Below, piece by piece: positions 43,587-52,415 of a DNA stretch of 64,000 nt. The position numbers and the translations under genes are program-made. Positions within the stretch are counted from its first letter, which is position 1. Each line of letters starts with the position of its first letter. Location of the stretch: contig NZ_JAUCEN010000002.1 of assembly GCF_030348945.1 (NCBI RefSeq), positions 1,984,001 to 2,048,000 on the forward strand, in the 5' to 3' direction. This stretch comes from Peribacillus sp. ACCC06369 (lineage in GTDB: Bacteria > Bacillota > Bacilli > Bacillales > DSM-1321). The notes beneath the pieces are model-generated. The model was not told the DNA's origin. It was given only the letters and a program-made list of their open reading frames with translations, and did no database searches.

Positions 43587-44720
43587 ATGACGTTTAAGCA
43601 AATGACAGCCGCTGAGGTAGCAAAGAAAGTAATCAATAAAACGGACTTATTCATCTTGGATGTTCGAAATGAAAGTGACTTTAATGATTGGAAAATTGAT
43701 GGACAGAACTTTGAATTTCTCAATATCCCTTACTTCGATCTACTGGATGGCGTAGTAGAAATTCTCGATCAAATTCCGTCCAATAAAGAAATCCTGGTAG
43801 TATGTTCAAAGGAAGGCTCATCTATTATGGTAGCTGAAATGCTATCTGAAGCTGGATTGGATGTTTTTTATTTAAAGGGCGGCATGAAAGCATGGAGTGA
43901 ACACTTGGAACCAGTGAAAATCGGCGAGTTGACCAAGGGGGGAGAAATTTACCAATTTGTTCGACTAGGTAAGGGCTGTTTATCTTACATGGCCATTTCC
44001 AATGGTGAAGCTGCCGTTATTGATTCTACTAGAATGATTGATGCATACCTAGATTTCGCCGATGATATCGGGGTGAAAATTACGCATGTTCTTGATACGC
44101 ACCTACATGCCGATCATATTTCAGGTGGAAGACGAATAGCGGAAATAACAAATGCAGCTTACTGGCTGCCGCCAAAAGATGCGGCTGAAGTAACTTTTGA
44201 ATATCAGCCATTAGAAAGCGGTAAAGTGATAACGATTGGTCATACATCGTTTGATATCCAAGCATTATATTCCCCGGGCCATACCATTGGATCCACTTCA
44301 TTTGTGGTCGATCAAAAATACTTGCTTTCCGGAGATATACTATTCATCGATTCCATTGGCAGACCGGACCTAGCTGGATTGGCTGAGGATTGGGTTGGAG
44401 ACTTGAGAGAAACACTGTATACACGTTATAGGGAATTATCAGACGAGTTAATCGTATTGCCATCTCATTTCATGATCATCGATGAAATGAATGAAGACGG
44501 AAGTGTCGCTAAAAAGTTGGGTGCGCTGTTTGCAGACAATCATGGATTGAACATTGCCGATGAAACGAAATTCAGAGCGCTGGTAACAGGTAATTTACCG
44601 CCTCAACCAAACGCTTATCAAGAAATTCGCGAAACCAATATGGGGAAAATTGAACCTGATTATGAAAAACAGCGCGAAATGGAAATCGGACCAAATCGCT
44701 GTATCGGAAATGGACGATAA
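43587..44720 (+). CDS. Persulfide dioxygenase with N-terminal rhodanese (CstB-like)
   Basis: 377 residues. Residues 1-108 form a rhodanese domain ([12 protein letters not shown]; cysteine C73 in VVCSKEGSS). Residues 115-370 form an ETHE1-type metallo-beta-lactamase fold with [11 protein letters not shown] (H172, H174, D176, H177) and [11 protein letters not shown]. It oxidises persulfides to sulfite or thiosulfate, detoxifying hydrogen sulfide products. In staphylococcal CstB the rhodanese parts follow the MBL domain; here a rhodanese comes first. Last gene of the CstR operon; AAGGGG before the ATG. Confidence 0.88.
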   Translation: MTFKQMTAAEVAKKVINKTDLFILDVRNESDFNDWKIDGQNFEFLNIPYFDLLDGVVEILDQIPSNKEILVVCSKEGSSIMVAEMLSEAGLDVFYLKGGMKAWSEHLEPVKIGELTKGGEIYQFVRLGKGCLSYMAISNGEAAVIDSTRMIDAYLDFADDIGVKITHVLDTHLHADHISGGRRIAEITNAAYWLPPKDAAEVTFEYQPLESGKVITIGHTSFDIQALYSPGHTIGSTSFVVDQKYLLSGDILFIDSIGRPDLAGLAEDWVGDLRETLYTRYRELSDELIVLPSHFMIIDEMNEDGSVAKKLGALFADNHGLNIADETKFRALVTGNLPPQPNAYQEIRETNMGKIEPDYEKQREMEIGPNRCIGNGR

Positions 44721-44841
44721 CCAAGAAACAAAGGTAGATGATATTGCTCTAGTATGTGCTAACTGCCACCGTATGCTACACCGTAAACGACCGTGGTTAT
44801 CAAAAAGTGAACTAAAGCAACTACTACATATGCAACGGTAA
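44717..44841 (+). pseudogene. HNH endonuclease C-terminal fragment
   Basis: [20 protein letters not shown] then MLHRKRPWLS: the ALVCANCHRMLHR block is the end of an HNH nuclease of the McrA-like group. No start, and the N-terminal half is absent. It abuts the dioxygenase gene, so a deletion brought them together. Confidence 0.75.
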
Positions 44842-45307
44842 ACAAAAGGCCATGATTTCATAGGGTCCATGGCTTTTCCTATATAATAATAAGTAAATTT
44901 ATATACTAATCTTAAGTAAGAAGCTGTCTTATTATAGTGTAAATAAAACCTATGTTTCAACTTTCGTTTAGGTTTCAGCTAGGTTCAGATTGAAGGAAGA
45001 AGATTTCTGAAAAAAAAGTTCACATCACTGCCCCCATCATTTCGATTTAAAAGTGAATATGAAATAAATATTCAAGAATCACTAAATAAAAATGTTTAGT
45101 GTGGAAAAGAGTTGCTGAAAGTGTTAATACATATCTACCTAAAGTCTAATTCATTGAAAGATATTTGATTTATGAAAGATCTGTTAAACACTTAAAAATC
45201 AAGGGTTTGATAAATATAATAATGGTGGCAAGTTGGTGGCAAAACACAATCAGTATATAGAAAAAGGTCATTCTGTGCATTCCTTTTTGTAATGGGTTAC
45301 TCCTTAT
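44842..45307. other. Intergenic region
   Basis: A terminator at 44844-44879, then AT-rich sequence with short coding-like runs broken by stops. No supported gene. Confidence 0.5.
44844..44879 (+). terminator. Terminator of the sulfur operon/HNH relic
   Basis: AAAGGCCATG and CATGGCTTT arms with a T-rich tail. Confidence 0.65.
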
Positions 45308-45526
45308 GTGAAAGAGGCTGTCGTAAAGACTGATACTCAAATTGTCGTCGACGGTAAAAAATATATGTTAAAAGGTATAACAGATTTGGACATCAATTTA
45401 GAAGAGAAGAAAATTCAGTATGGCTTAGACATAGAGGAACCTGAAAAAGAAAATGATGATCCTGAGGTCGTTTTCAAAGGAGTCATTGAGTCGATTTTGA
45501 CCCATAAAGGGAAAGATACTAACTAA
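45308..45526 (+). CDS. Small acidic protein, unknown
   Basis: 72 residues from GTG 45308: VKTDTQIVVDGKKYMLKGIT then DLDINLEEKKIQYGLDIEEP and an acidic linker, ending in ESILTHKGKD. The composition and uninterrupted reading suggest a real protein, but no clear ribosome site is seen. It shares a two-way terminator with the minus-strand gene that follows. Confidence 0.45.
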   Translation: MKEAVVKTDTQIVVDGKKYMLKGITDLDINLEEKKIQYGLDIEEPEKENDDPEVVFKGVIESILTHKGKDTN

Positions 45527-45540
45527 TAAAAACAATATTA

Positions 45541-45575
45541 AAAAAGAACTAGAAGTATAATCTAGTTCTTTTTGT
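45541..45575. terminator. Bidirectional terminator
   Basis: AAAAAGAACTAGA and TCTAGTTCTTTTT form a perfect 13-bp stem between convergent genes. Confidence 0.85.
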
Positions 45576-45578
45576 TTT

Positions 45579-47126
45579 TTAATAATAATCCCAAGCGTTT
45601 TCATATAAGTCGAGAAGATCTGGTCTATTTAACGAATTAACGGGGATATCAACGTGCTTCCCCTTAATGGTTATATCTTGATCTTCATCTTTGCCAAAAT
45701 AAAAGAGGGATGCAATCATTTCATTCGCAAGATAGGTTGTTTTCACTTCTAGCTTAATATTTACAACATCAAACTTTTCCCTGGATGCTAGTGTGAAGCC
45801 CCAGTTTCCAAACGAAGGAATATCTAAATGATAATTATCAACATATAACCCTGTGGATTTCACAGTGTTACTAATCGTCCAATAAGCGGCTGTAGCAAAT
45901 ACAGGGGAAGTAGATTGAATAGAAACAAGGCCTGTTGGTGTTAAGTGGTTTCTAACTAAACTGTAGAATTCCCAAGTATAGAGTTTATTTAATGATTCGT
46001 TATTTGGGTCAGGTAAATCGACAAGAATTACATCATATAGGTCATCGGCACTCTTTAAATAATTAAAGGCATCTTTATTAACGATATGTACTTTTTTAGA
46101 GTGAAATGAGTTTTTATTTAACTTAGTCAAAAGAGGGTTCTCTTTGGAAAGATTGGTCATTTCAGGATCCAGGTCAACCAGTGTTATTTTTTGAACTTCT
46201 TTATACTTTAATAACTCCCTTGTAGCCAATCCATCACCACCACCAAGAACCAATATATTTGTTTTCTTGTCGGAAAGAGACATCGGAATATGAACCAATG
46301 CTTCGTGATATCTATGTTCATCAGACTCAGCGAATTGGAGTTGTCCATTTTGATATAAACGTAAATCACCGGTATCTTTAGTCATAATAATCTTCTGGTA
46401 TTTAGTATCTTTAGAAAAAACGATAGGGTCTCTATAAAGCTTCTGTTCCAATGTATGTGCATACTTCTCACCATACAAAAATCCTAAACCAATAACGACC
46501 GTTAATAAAATCCCCATCAGTCTTATATAGTTTTGTTTGATCTCTTTTTTAAAGGCAAAGCTTATCCAGAGGGCTACTATAATATTAATAAAAGCGATAA
46601 AGAATCCGGTCTTGATTAGTCCTAGAGTAGGTTTTAACCAAAAAGCAAAAGCAACTGTCCCTAATAAACTACCTACATAGTCCCACCCCAACACATTCGC
46701 AGTCGATCCCTTTAAGTCAGAATCAATTTCTTCTGATTTACGAATAAGTAAGGGTACTTCTAATCCAGTAAGATAACCGGTGATAATAATTATTACATAT
46801 AAAAATACTTTGGCTGTTCCATCACCGAAATTTGCTTGTATGTAAAAAACCGAAAAGATGGAAAAGCCACCTATTATAGCAATCAAGTATTCGGTTATAA
46901 CGAATTTAGACATTAAGTGTCGATGGAATTTACCACTATGCATAGCACCAATTCCCATACCGCTTAAAAACAATCCAATCGTTAAACAGTAAAATAATGT
47001 GGAATCACCGAAAAGATAGCCACCAGCTGCTCCATAAAGTACTTGGTACACAATTCCACATATCGATACAATCCCAGAAGACGTAAAGATTCTTCTTTTT
47101 TGTATGTGGTTTTCTCTCTCTGTCAT
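45579..47126 (-). CDS. Membrane spermidine synthase-like protein
   Basis: 515 residues. The first 215 hold about seven membrane helices (SGIVSICGIVYQVLYGAAGG and onward). The C-terminal part is a polyamine aminopropyltransferase fold with LVLGGGDGLATRELL (SAM loop), ITLVDLDPEMTNLSK and DVILVDLPDPNNESL. This fusion is the SpeE-like type that pairs in bacilli with DUF4247 and DUF350 genes, which lie upstream here on the same strand, beyond an inserted IS element. The substrate is not certain. Confidence 0.85.
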   Translation of the reverse strand: MTERENHIQKRRIFTSSGIVSICGIVYQVLYGAAGGYLFGDSTLFYCLTIGLFLSGMGIGAMHSGKFHRHLMSKFVITEYLIAIIGGFSIFSVFYIQANFGDGTAKVFLYVIIIITGYLTGLEVPLLIRKSEEIDSDLKGSTANVLGWDYVGSLLGTVAFAFWLKPTLGLIKTGFFIAFINIIVALWISFAFKKEIKQNYIRLMGILLTVVIGLGFLYGEKYAHTLEQKLYRDPIVFSKDTKYQKIIMTKDTGDLRLYQNGQLQFAESDEHRYHEALVHIPMSLSDKKTNILVLGGGDGLATRELLKYKEVQKITLVDLDPEMTNLSKENPLLTKLNKNSFHSKKVHIVNKDAFNYLKSADDLYDVILVDLPDPNNESLNKLYTWEFYSLVRNHLTPTGLVSIQSTSPVFATAAYWTISNTVKSTGLYVDNYHLDIPSFGNWGFTLASREKFDVVNIKLEVKTTYLANEMIASLFYFGKDEDQDITIKGKHVDIPVNSLNRPDLLDLYENAWDYY

Positions 47127-47223
47127 AATGTTCTCTCCTTAATGCTTTATCTATATTTATTATATAGATAAAAATCTATAGCAAAAAAATAAATAAGAAT
47201 AATTCCATACCAAACAAAGAAAA

Positions 47224-47249
47224 AAGAATCTGAAAGAATTCAGATTCTT
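47224..47249. repeat. Target-site duplication of IS1182-family element, copy 1 (a terminator hairpin)
   Basis: A 26-base sequence, AAGAATCTGAA-AGAA-TTCAGATTCTT, a perfect 11-bp hairpin, repeated exactly at 48994-49019. Confidence 0.9.
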
Positions 47250-47261
47250 CAGTTTGTAGAC

Positions 47262-47300
47262 AAAAGGGGTTCGGAATTAAAAAATTCCGAACCCCTTTTT
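47262..47300 (-). terminator. Transposase terminator inside the IS
   Basis: AAAAGGGGTTCGGAATT and AATTCCGAACCCCTTTT form a perfect 17-bp stem. Confidence 0.8.
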
Positions 47301-47360
47301 GAGATTCCCTTTGAATTTTTGCCTGAAGTTAGGAGATTGGGGCTCTACGAGCCCACTATG

Positions 47361-48728
47361 TTAGGCCATTTTTGGACCTCGCCATGTCCAATTGGCCATC
47401 TTCTTTAAATTAATGGCAGCGAAAGTAAGCATCGCCTGCATCGACAATTTTTTAAGTCCCCTTAAAGTTGTCCAACGCATACCATGCTTTTCTTTTGCAT
47501 CTGCGAATACACGCTCAATCGTTTCTTTACGTTTCGCATATATAGTTTTTACATCTTGATGATGACGCAGATGATCTGCTTCTTCCACATGTGTTTGCCA
47601 AATATGCCGTGTCACCACTTTTTGATGGTCTTTGCTTTCTGTACACTGAGATAAAAATGAGCATGTCGCACAAGTGTGTTTGGGTGATTTATACTCGCGA
47701 TAGCCCTCTTTATTGGTTGTTGAGTACTTTAATAGCTCTCCCGAAGGACAAAGGTAACAATCAAAATGTTCATCGTATACATAGTCCTGTTTGCGGAAAA
47801 ATCCTTCTTTGGTGCGAGGACGTGTATAAGGTAAAGCCGGTATGATTTCTTTGTTAAATAGGTAGCTTGTAATCGCTGGTGTTTTATAAGCTGCATCTGC
47901 GGCAACGGCTTCCGGTTTTCCAACTTTCTCAATCACTTGTTCAACTAGTGGCTCTAAGATCTGACTGTCATGTATATTTCCAGGTGTTACAATCGTTCCC
48001 AATACAAAACCGTTGCGGTCTGCGGCCGCATGGAATGAATAGGCAAACTGTTTTGTTCGTTCATCTTTCACATAGTAGCCACTCTCAGAATCCGTTGTAC
48101 TTTCTTTAATCTCTTTGGTCTCTTCTTTATCAAATTTATCTGATGGAAAAGGCTTCTTTCCATGTTTTTCACGATCTTGATTGATTTCTTCTTGAAGACG
48201 CCCTTGATACGCTCGTGTTTCTTTACGAACGATTTTCTTTTCAAATTTCCTTTTATTCGCACTGGCTTTCACATGTGTGGAATCCACGAAAACGTGTTCA
48301 GCACTTATTAACTTTTTATTAGCAGCTGTCATTAAAATGCGATAGAAAATCTGTTCAAACAGGTCTGTATCTTTAAAGCGTCGCTCATAATTTTTCCCGA
48401 ACGTAGAGAAATGAGGTACTTTATCATGGAAACCATAGCCTAAGAACCAACGGTAAGCCATATTGGTTTCAACTTCTTCAATCGTTTTACGCATGGAACG
48501 AATACCGAAGGTATATTGAATGAATGTCAGTTTAACTAAAATAACTGGATCAATACTTGGGCGTCCTACCTCTGAATACATCTCTTTCACCAAGTCATAA
48601 ATGAAAGTGAAGTCAATGGCAGCCTCCATTTTACGAACCAAATGGTTCAGTGGCACCAGTTGATCTAACGTAATCATTTCAAGTTGATCTCGCTGAATAG
48701 AATCATGTTTAGAAAGCATCCTCATCAC
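47361..48728 (-). CDS. IS1182-family DDE transposase
   Basis: 455 residues, full length. N-terminal DUF772 (LVRKMEAAIDFTFIYDLVKE, YRWFLGYGFHDKVPHFSTF) and a DDE nuclease domain with HVFVDSTHVKA (first D), VAADAAYKTPAI (second D) and KRKETIERVFADAKEKHGMR (E). A cysteine cluster (CYLCPSG...CATCSFLSQC) lies between them. No stops or shifts, so it should be active. The start is taken at 48728; a second ATG follows one codon later. Confidence 0.93.
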   Translation of the reverse strand: MMRMLSKHDSIQRDQLEMITLDQLVPLNHLVRKMEAAIDFTFIYDLVKEMYSEVGRPSIDPVILVKLTFIQYTFGIRSMRKTIEEVETNMAYRWFLGYGFHDKVPHFSTFGKNYERRFKDTDLFEQIFYRILMTAANKKLISAEHVFVDSTHVKASANKRKFEKKIVRKETRAYQGRLQEEINQDREKHGKKPFPSDKFDKEETKEIKESTTDSESGYYVKDERTKQFAYSFHAAADRNGFVLGTIVTPGNIHDSQILEPLVEQVIEKVGKPEAVAADAAYKTPAITSYLFNKEIIPALPYTRPRTKEGFFRKQDYVYDEHFDCYLCPSGELLKYSTTNKEGYREYKSPKHTCATCSFLSQCTESKDHQKVVTRHIWQTHVEEADHLRHHQDVKTIYAKRKETIERVFADAKEKHGMRWTTLRGLKKLSMQAMLTFAAINLKKMANWTWRGPKMA

Positions 48729-48802
48729 CTCAAGTTTTAATACTTCTATTTTAAAACAAAAATGACTCCAGGCAAAAGTGTTTATCTAAAAGGTAAGACA
48801 AA

Positions 48803-48928
48803 GTTGATTGGAACGGAAGGTACGAGACTCCTGCGGGAAAAGCGCGTCTAGGGGAGACCCCGCAGGCGAAAGCCGAGGAGGCTCCCCGACCGCCCGCGGA
48901 AAGCGAGTGCCTGGAGTGGAAAATCAAC
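48803..48928. repeat. GC-rich structured repeat inside the IS
   Basis: About 126 bp bounded by GTTGATT and AATCAAC. The interior holds GGAACGGAAGG, GAGACTCCTGCGGG, GGGGAGACCCCGCAGG and CGAGGAGGCTCCCCG, with many self-complementary blocks, and far higher GC than its surroundings. It looks like the common Bacillaceae intergenic repeat; here it lies within the mobile element. Confidence 0.7.
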
Positions 48929-48993
48929 GGCCAAATTGTACAACTCATAAAAAATAGACAAACTCGATTTTCATCGAGTTTGTCTACAGTCTG

Positions 48994-49019
48994 AAGAATC
49001 TGAAAGAATTCAGATTCTT
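48994..49019 (-). terminator. Target-site duplication copy 2 / DUF350 terminator
   Basis: Second copy of the 26-base hairpin (see 47224). It lies 14 bases after the DUF350 stop and still serves as its terminator stem. Confidence 0.85.
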
Positions 49020-49033
49020 TTTGTTTTTAATAC

Positions 49034-49447
49034 TTATGAAATGGCTCCAGATATGATAAAGGATATAGCCAGGGAAATAGAGGCTGCAATGATTCCAACC
49101 GATACTTTCCCTTTTTCGATTTCTTTTCGAACATCTAATTTAGGCGTAGCCATTTCAAATATAAAATAACCGACTACCATCAAGATAAATCCAATAATGC
49201 CCCAGACAGCTGCACCCAATAACGAATCGTTTGTGTTGACCGCAGCGCTCATAATATGTGTAATCCCTAAGATCTTTCCAGCAAATTGAATAGCAACAGC
49301 GATATTCCCATTTCGTATAAGTTCAAAGTCTTTGTAAGGGGTAAGTTTTGCAAATATCCACATACAAGCAATGGACACCAAACCCAATACGACAAAATAA
49401 TATAAGGTTAATAGTACTTCCTGTACATCTATAATGTTTTCAAACAT
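49034..49447 (-). CDS. DUF350 membrane protein
   Basis: 137 residues with four membrane helices: LLTLYYFVVLGLVSIACMWI, IAVAIQFAGKILGITHIMSA, GIIGFILMVVGYFIFEM and VGIIAASISLAISFIISG. The DUF350 pattern (two repeats of two helices, FELIRNGNIAVAIQFAG) is clear. Molecular function unknown. It follows the DUF4247 lipoprotein gene by 17 bases and belongs to the spermidine-synthase-like group interrupted by the IS. Confidence 0.88.
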   Translation of the reverse strand: MFENIIDVQEVLLTLYYFVVLGLVSIACMWIFAKLTPYKDFELIRNGNIAVAIQFAGKILGITHIMSAAVNTNDSLLGAAVWGIIGFILMVVGYFIFEMATPKLDVRKEIEKGKVSVGIIAASISLAISFIISGAIS

Positions 49448-49464
49448 ATCTAATATCCTCCTTG

Positions 49465-50178
49465 TTATTTACCAGTTCCCGGACCACCACCACGAACAGC
49501 AGCACCATTACGAATGCCATCCGAATTCGATGATTTTTTTACGTTGCTTGCCCCACTATTTGACGAAGTACCCGTAGTAGGTGGATTCCCACTGTTACTT
49601 GAGCTCGTACCAGTAGATGTCGTAGATGAAGAACCGGATGAAGTATATTCGTCGTCCTCATCTTCTTCATCCGGCAAAACATTATTGGTGGGGATACTAG
49701 TGGTGGCCTTGTTACGAAAAGCCTTGTTATATCCCTTATAACCGATCCTTTTCTTTTTAGAGTCTGACTTATTCCAACCATATAAAGCAGTAGCAACTCC
49801 CAATACTCCGAGTGTTTCCATAAGAGGGAAGTCATAGCTATTTTCAGCAAAATCCTCTTCAACCACTTCTATAATCGTGTTTTCTGGGTTTTCATCATCT
49901 TTCATAATATGTACAACTTCTTCGGGCGAGTCTTCTGGGTATAGAAGAAACATCTCGTCCTCACTCTTTTTGGATGAATGATCGGGTTGAGCATTCTTTT
50001 GAATCTCCCTTACTACCTGAGAAACACTTTTACCCTCGGCCTGATAAACAGTCCCATAATCCCCTAAATCATTTTCAATCGTGTCGATTTCTTGATAATT
50101 AGAAGAAATAAAGGGCTGATTTCCACAAGCAGCTAAAAATACGGATAACGAAGTAATTATGATGGCGATTTTCTTCAT
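49465..50178 (-). CDS. DUF4247-type lipoprotein
   Basis: 237 residues. The signal peptide MKKIAIIITSLSVFLAACG has a lipobox ending in the modified cysteine (about residue 18). The middle (NYQEIDTIENDLGDYGTVYQ, VSQVVREIQKNAQP) fits DUF4247. The C-terminal third is low complexity: an acidic run, then Ser/Thr/Gly repeats and VRGGGPGTGK. Probably anchored outside the membrane. First gene of the operon with DUF350, with a DUF4178 gene absent compared with related loci. Confidence 0.75.
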   Translation of the reverse strand: MKKIAIIITSLSVFLAACGNQPFISSNYQEIDTIENDLGDYGTVYQAEGKSVSQVVREIQKNAQPDHSSKKSEDEMFLLYPEDSPEEVVHIMKDDENPENTIIEVVEEDFAENSYDFPLMETLGVLGVATALYGWNKSDSKKKRIGYKGYNKAFRNKATTSIPTNNVLPDEEDEDDEYTSSGSSSTTSTGTSSSNSGNPPTTGTSSNSGASNVKKSSNSDGIRNGAAVRGGGPGTGK

Positions 50179-50442
50179 TATTTTCCTCCCTGATTATTGT
50201 CTTTTATATAATAGTATATTCTTATAATAAAATCTTAAAAAAATAAATAATGGTAAAAAAAATTATAGATTATTGGATTAGTGGAGAGAGTAATGTATCT
50301 TTTATAGAACTAAACCAGCCAATAGTTTGTCAATATTTTTCAATAAAACCTTAAAATATTTCATGCTATACTAAATTTGTGCATACCAAATAACCTTCCA
50401 AGTTTCTGTGTTTGGAAAGTTCTGGGTGGTTTAGTTATACTT

Positions 50443-51681
50443 TCAAACTAGCCTATCTTGGAAAGGTGAGTTGCTTTTTAAAAGTGCATAAATCCAATGT
50501 AAGAGTTTATTGGCACATGCTATCACAGCTACTTTAAAGGGCTTTCCTTCTTCACGTTTCTTATCATAAAACTCTCGTAATCGCTTGTTACGAGGGATGA
50601 TTTCATCTGTCGTTTTCTTCTTGCGACAATCACGAATGGCACATTTAACAGCCATATACAAGGCGTGTCTTAGTCTGCCAGAACCTCTTTTGGTAATCCG
50701 ATTTACTGTGCCTTTAAATTTACCTGATTCAAAGATACTTGGATCAATTCCGGCAAATGCCACTAGTTTTTTAGGGTGATTAAACCGTTCAATCTCTCCA
50801 ATTTCAGAAATAATCGTTGCAGCGATTTTTTCACCGATTCCAGGGATGGATTGGATAATCTTATATTCTTCAATTTCTTTTGCCAAAGCATCTATCTCGT
50901 CTTCAAATTTGGATAGGTGCTTTTGGTATTCTAGAAGCATTTTTATATACATTTCAAGGCTTAAAATGTGACTCTGATATAAGGTTCTCTGAAAAGGGTT
51001 TCGAGCTGAGGCAGCCGTAAGTTTCTCTGCCTGTGTATTCGCCCACTTTTTAGAACGACTTGGACAAAGTTCATTAATCCTATTTGCTACAGTTTCTTCA
51101 CCGACTGCTAATATGTCTTCAGAAGTAGGGAATTCTAATAGAGTAAGCAAAGAAACAACCGAATACAAATCTCCAAAAACCCCTCTATATTCAGGAAATA
51201 CTTGATCAAGAACAGCCTGGAACTGTAGTTTTGTTTGTACATAGATACCTGTTATATTTTCGTGTTGTCTTGAAAGATTACGAAGATTTAAGAGTTGTAT
51301 CCCTCGTTTTTTATAAGGCTCTAAATCCTCTTTATAGTACAGCTCGCAGAGGTGACGTGCATCGATTATATCTGTCTTTACTTTGCGTAAACTTGAGCTC
51401 TTCGCACGATAAGAAATGAGTGGGTTAACGACAATTAATAAGTAGCCTCTCTCCTCAAAATACTGTACAACTGGCGTATGATAATGCCCCGTGGATTCCA
51501 ATACAATCGGAGGTTTGATTCCTGTTTTATTTTCTATTTTTCTCAGAAACTGAAATAGCGTTTCTAATCCTTCAATGGTATGTGTAACTTTGAAACTGCC
51601 TTGATAAGGCTTCTTCTTTTCCAAGAATGCTTGAACCTGACTTTCACCTTTAGCTACATCCAGACCAACCACTGGATTCAT
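50443..51681 (-). CDS. IS110-family transposase (DEDD)
   Basis: 412 residues, complete. N-terminal DEDD RuvC-like domain: VVGLDVAKGESQ (D7), VLESTGHYHTP (E62) and KTDIIDARHL (paired D). C-terminal Transposase_20 domain: IQSIPGIGEKIAATIISEIG, FNHPKKLVAFAGIDPS and RGSGRLRHALYMA, with the serine used for strand exchange in this family. Members are RNA-guided recombinases that use a bridge RNA made from the same element. GGAGGAG precedes the ATG. Confidence 0.93.
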   Translation of the reverse strand: MNPVVGLDVAKGESQVQAFLEKKKPYQGSFKVTHTIEGLETLFQFLRKIENKTGIKPPIVLESTGHYHTPVVQYFEERGYLLIVVNPLISYRAKSSSLRKVKTDIIDARHLCELYYKEDLEPYKKRGIQLLNLRNLSRQHENITGIYVQTKLQFQAVLDQVFPEYRGVFGDLYSVVSLLTLLEFPTSEDILAVGEETVANRINELCPSRSKKWANTQAEKLTAASARNPFQRTLYQSHILSLEMYIKMLLEYQKHLSKFEDEIDALAKEIEEYKIIQSIPGIGEKIAATIISEIGEIERFNHPKKLVAFAGIDPSIFESGKFKGTVNRITKRGSGRLRHALYMAVKCAIRDCRKKKTTDEIIPRNKRLREFYDKKREEGKPFKVAVIACANKLLHWIYALLKSNSPFQDRLV

Positions 51682-51694
51682 TTTTTATCTCCTC

Positions 51695-51905
51695 CAAAAA
51701 CATAATATTTGCCGGTAACCCCTAATCCTTCTTGCAGTATCATAGCTTCGCTTGTTATACGAGATCTTGGTCCCAACCAGCCAAATCATGTTTAAGCAAG
51801 TAGGGGGCGAACTGTTTAGTTGACGGGATCTTAAGCCCCACGGGCAGGTACGTTCTACCCCGGCTACCGTTATATTAAAACTATATAAAAATTGGTCAAC
51901 CAGAA
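51695..51905 (-). ncRNA. Candidate IS110 bridge RNA region, intact copy
   Basis: On the minus strand, upstream of the transposase. Long blocks are identical to the decayed copy at 55711-55920 (CGTGGGGCTT, GATCCCGT, CGCCCCCTACTTG, CTGGTTGGGA, AGATCTCGTATAACAAGCG, AAGCTATGA), separated by short stretches that differ, the pattern expected for a fixed scaffold with programmable loops. Confidence 0.6.
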
Positions 51906-51923
51906 ATATCTGGCTGACCTAAT

Positions 51924-51955
51924 AATACGAAAGGGGCAGGTTAGTTGAATAAGAA
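51924..51955. repeat. Dispersed palindromic repeat, copy 7 (half)
   Basis: ACGAAAGGGGCAGGTTAGTTGAA: the right arm is intact and the left arm diverged, directly beside the IS110 end. Confidence 0.6.
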
Positions 51956-51975
51956 AAAAATAGAAGGATTTTACA

Positions 51976-52138
51976 TTTTTTTGACGGAGAAATTACAATT
52001 GAAGACAAGAATGAAATTGCTGAGATTAAATGGGTGGACATAAATACTGCTAATAACTTAATGCCTTACCATAGAGATGGAGTAGAAAGATTACTAATAT
52101 CCTCGTCACCTTACACTTTTCAGGGTGAATGTTTATAA
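51976..52138 (+). pseudogene. NUDIX hydrolase C-terminal fragment
   Basis: Frame reads FDGEITIEDKNEIAEIKWVD then INTANNLMPYHRDGVERLL and SSPYTFQGECL, the end of a NUDIX protein. No NUDIX box or start remains. Confidence 0.65.
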
Positions 52139-52162
52139 ACAAATTTATAACATAGAATCTTA

Positions 52163-52248
52163 ATCAACTAACGGGTACATTAGTTCATTACTAGGAGCTG
52201 ATCAGCAGCTCCTTTTCTTATGGAACTATAGGTGCAGGTTAGTTCAAC
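52163..52248. repeat. Dispersed palindromic repeat, copy 8
   Basis: CAACTAACGGGTACATTAGTT, a GGAGCTGatcaGCAGCTCC hairpin with TTTTC, then GGAACTATAGGTGCAGGTTAGTTCAA split by small changes. Confidence 0.7.
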
Positions 52249-52374
52249 AAGCTTTAATTAAGAAATATTCCCATTTCAAACTTATTTAGAGAGTAAGGTT
52301 ATTGTTGCTTTTTTCTTTGTGTTTTAAAGTTGCTTTTTATTCAAAAAGGGTATTTTTTCATTGAAAAATAATAC

Positions 52375-52398
52375 TTTTAGTGTAAAATTACACTAAAA
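52375..52398. promoter_or_regulatory. Palindromic operator before the Xre gene
   Basis: TTTTAGTGTA and TACACTAAAA form a perfect 10-bp inverted repeat with a four-base centre, 18 bases before the start codon. Probably an autoregulatory site. Confidence 0.6.
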
Positions 52399-52415
52399 AG
52401 GAGAATTTAGTATAT

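Larger units (their letters stand above)
47250..48993 (-). mobile_element. Intact IS1182-family insertion sequence
   Basis: 1744 bp. The ends are imperfect inverted repeats (CAGTTTGTAGACAAA at the left, CAGACTGTAGACAAA at the right read inward; 13 of 15 match). Inside: an intact transposase gene on the minus strand, a perfect terminator (47262-47300) behind it, and a GC-rich structured repeat (48803-48928) between the transposase start and the right end. The target was the terminator hairpin behind the DUF350 gene, and it is now present in two exact 26-bp copies. Confidence 0.9.
50380..51905 (-). mobile_element. Intact IS110-family insertion sequence
   Basis: Boundaries inferred by comparing decayed copies: the 5' side shares CTGGTTGACC with the copy at 55711, and the 3' side shares GGTTATTTGG-ATG with the copy ending near 60412. 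There are no terminal inverted repeats, as expected for the family. It contains one transposase gene (50443-51681) and a conserved non-coding 5' region likely to encode the bridge RNA. Confidence 0.75.
51906..52415. other. Intergenic region with NUDIX relic and repeats
   Basis: Holds dispersed-repeat copies at 51924 and 52163, a NUDIX hydrolase tail (51976-52138), and the operator of the next gene. Confidence 0.6.

Noticed and set aside
44990..45300. Possible integrase or att remnant (GGTGGCAAGTTGGTGGCAAA)
   Set aside because: The phrase recalls recombinase C-termini, but no frame, tRNA gene or direct repeat supports it.
48751..48948. 65-codon cysteine-rich minus-strand protein
   Set aside because: It is a translation of the GC-rich structured repeat inside the IS, which is open in several frames by composition.
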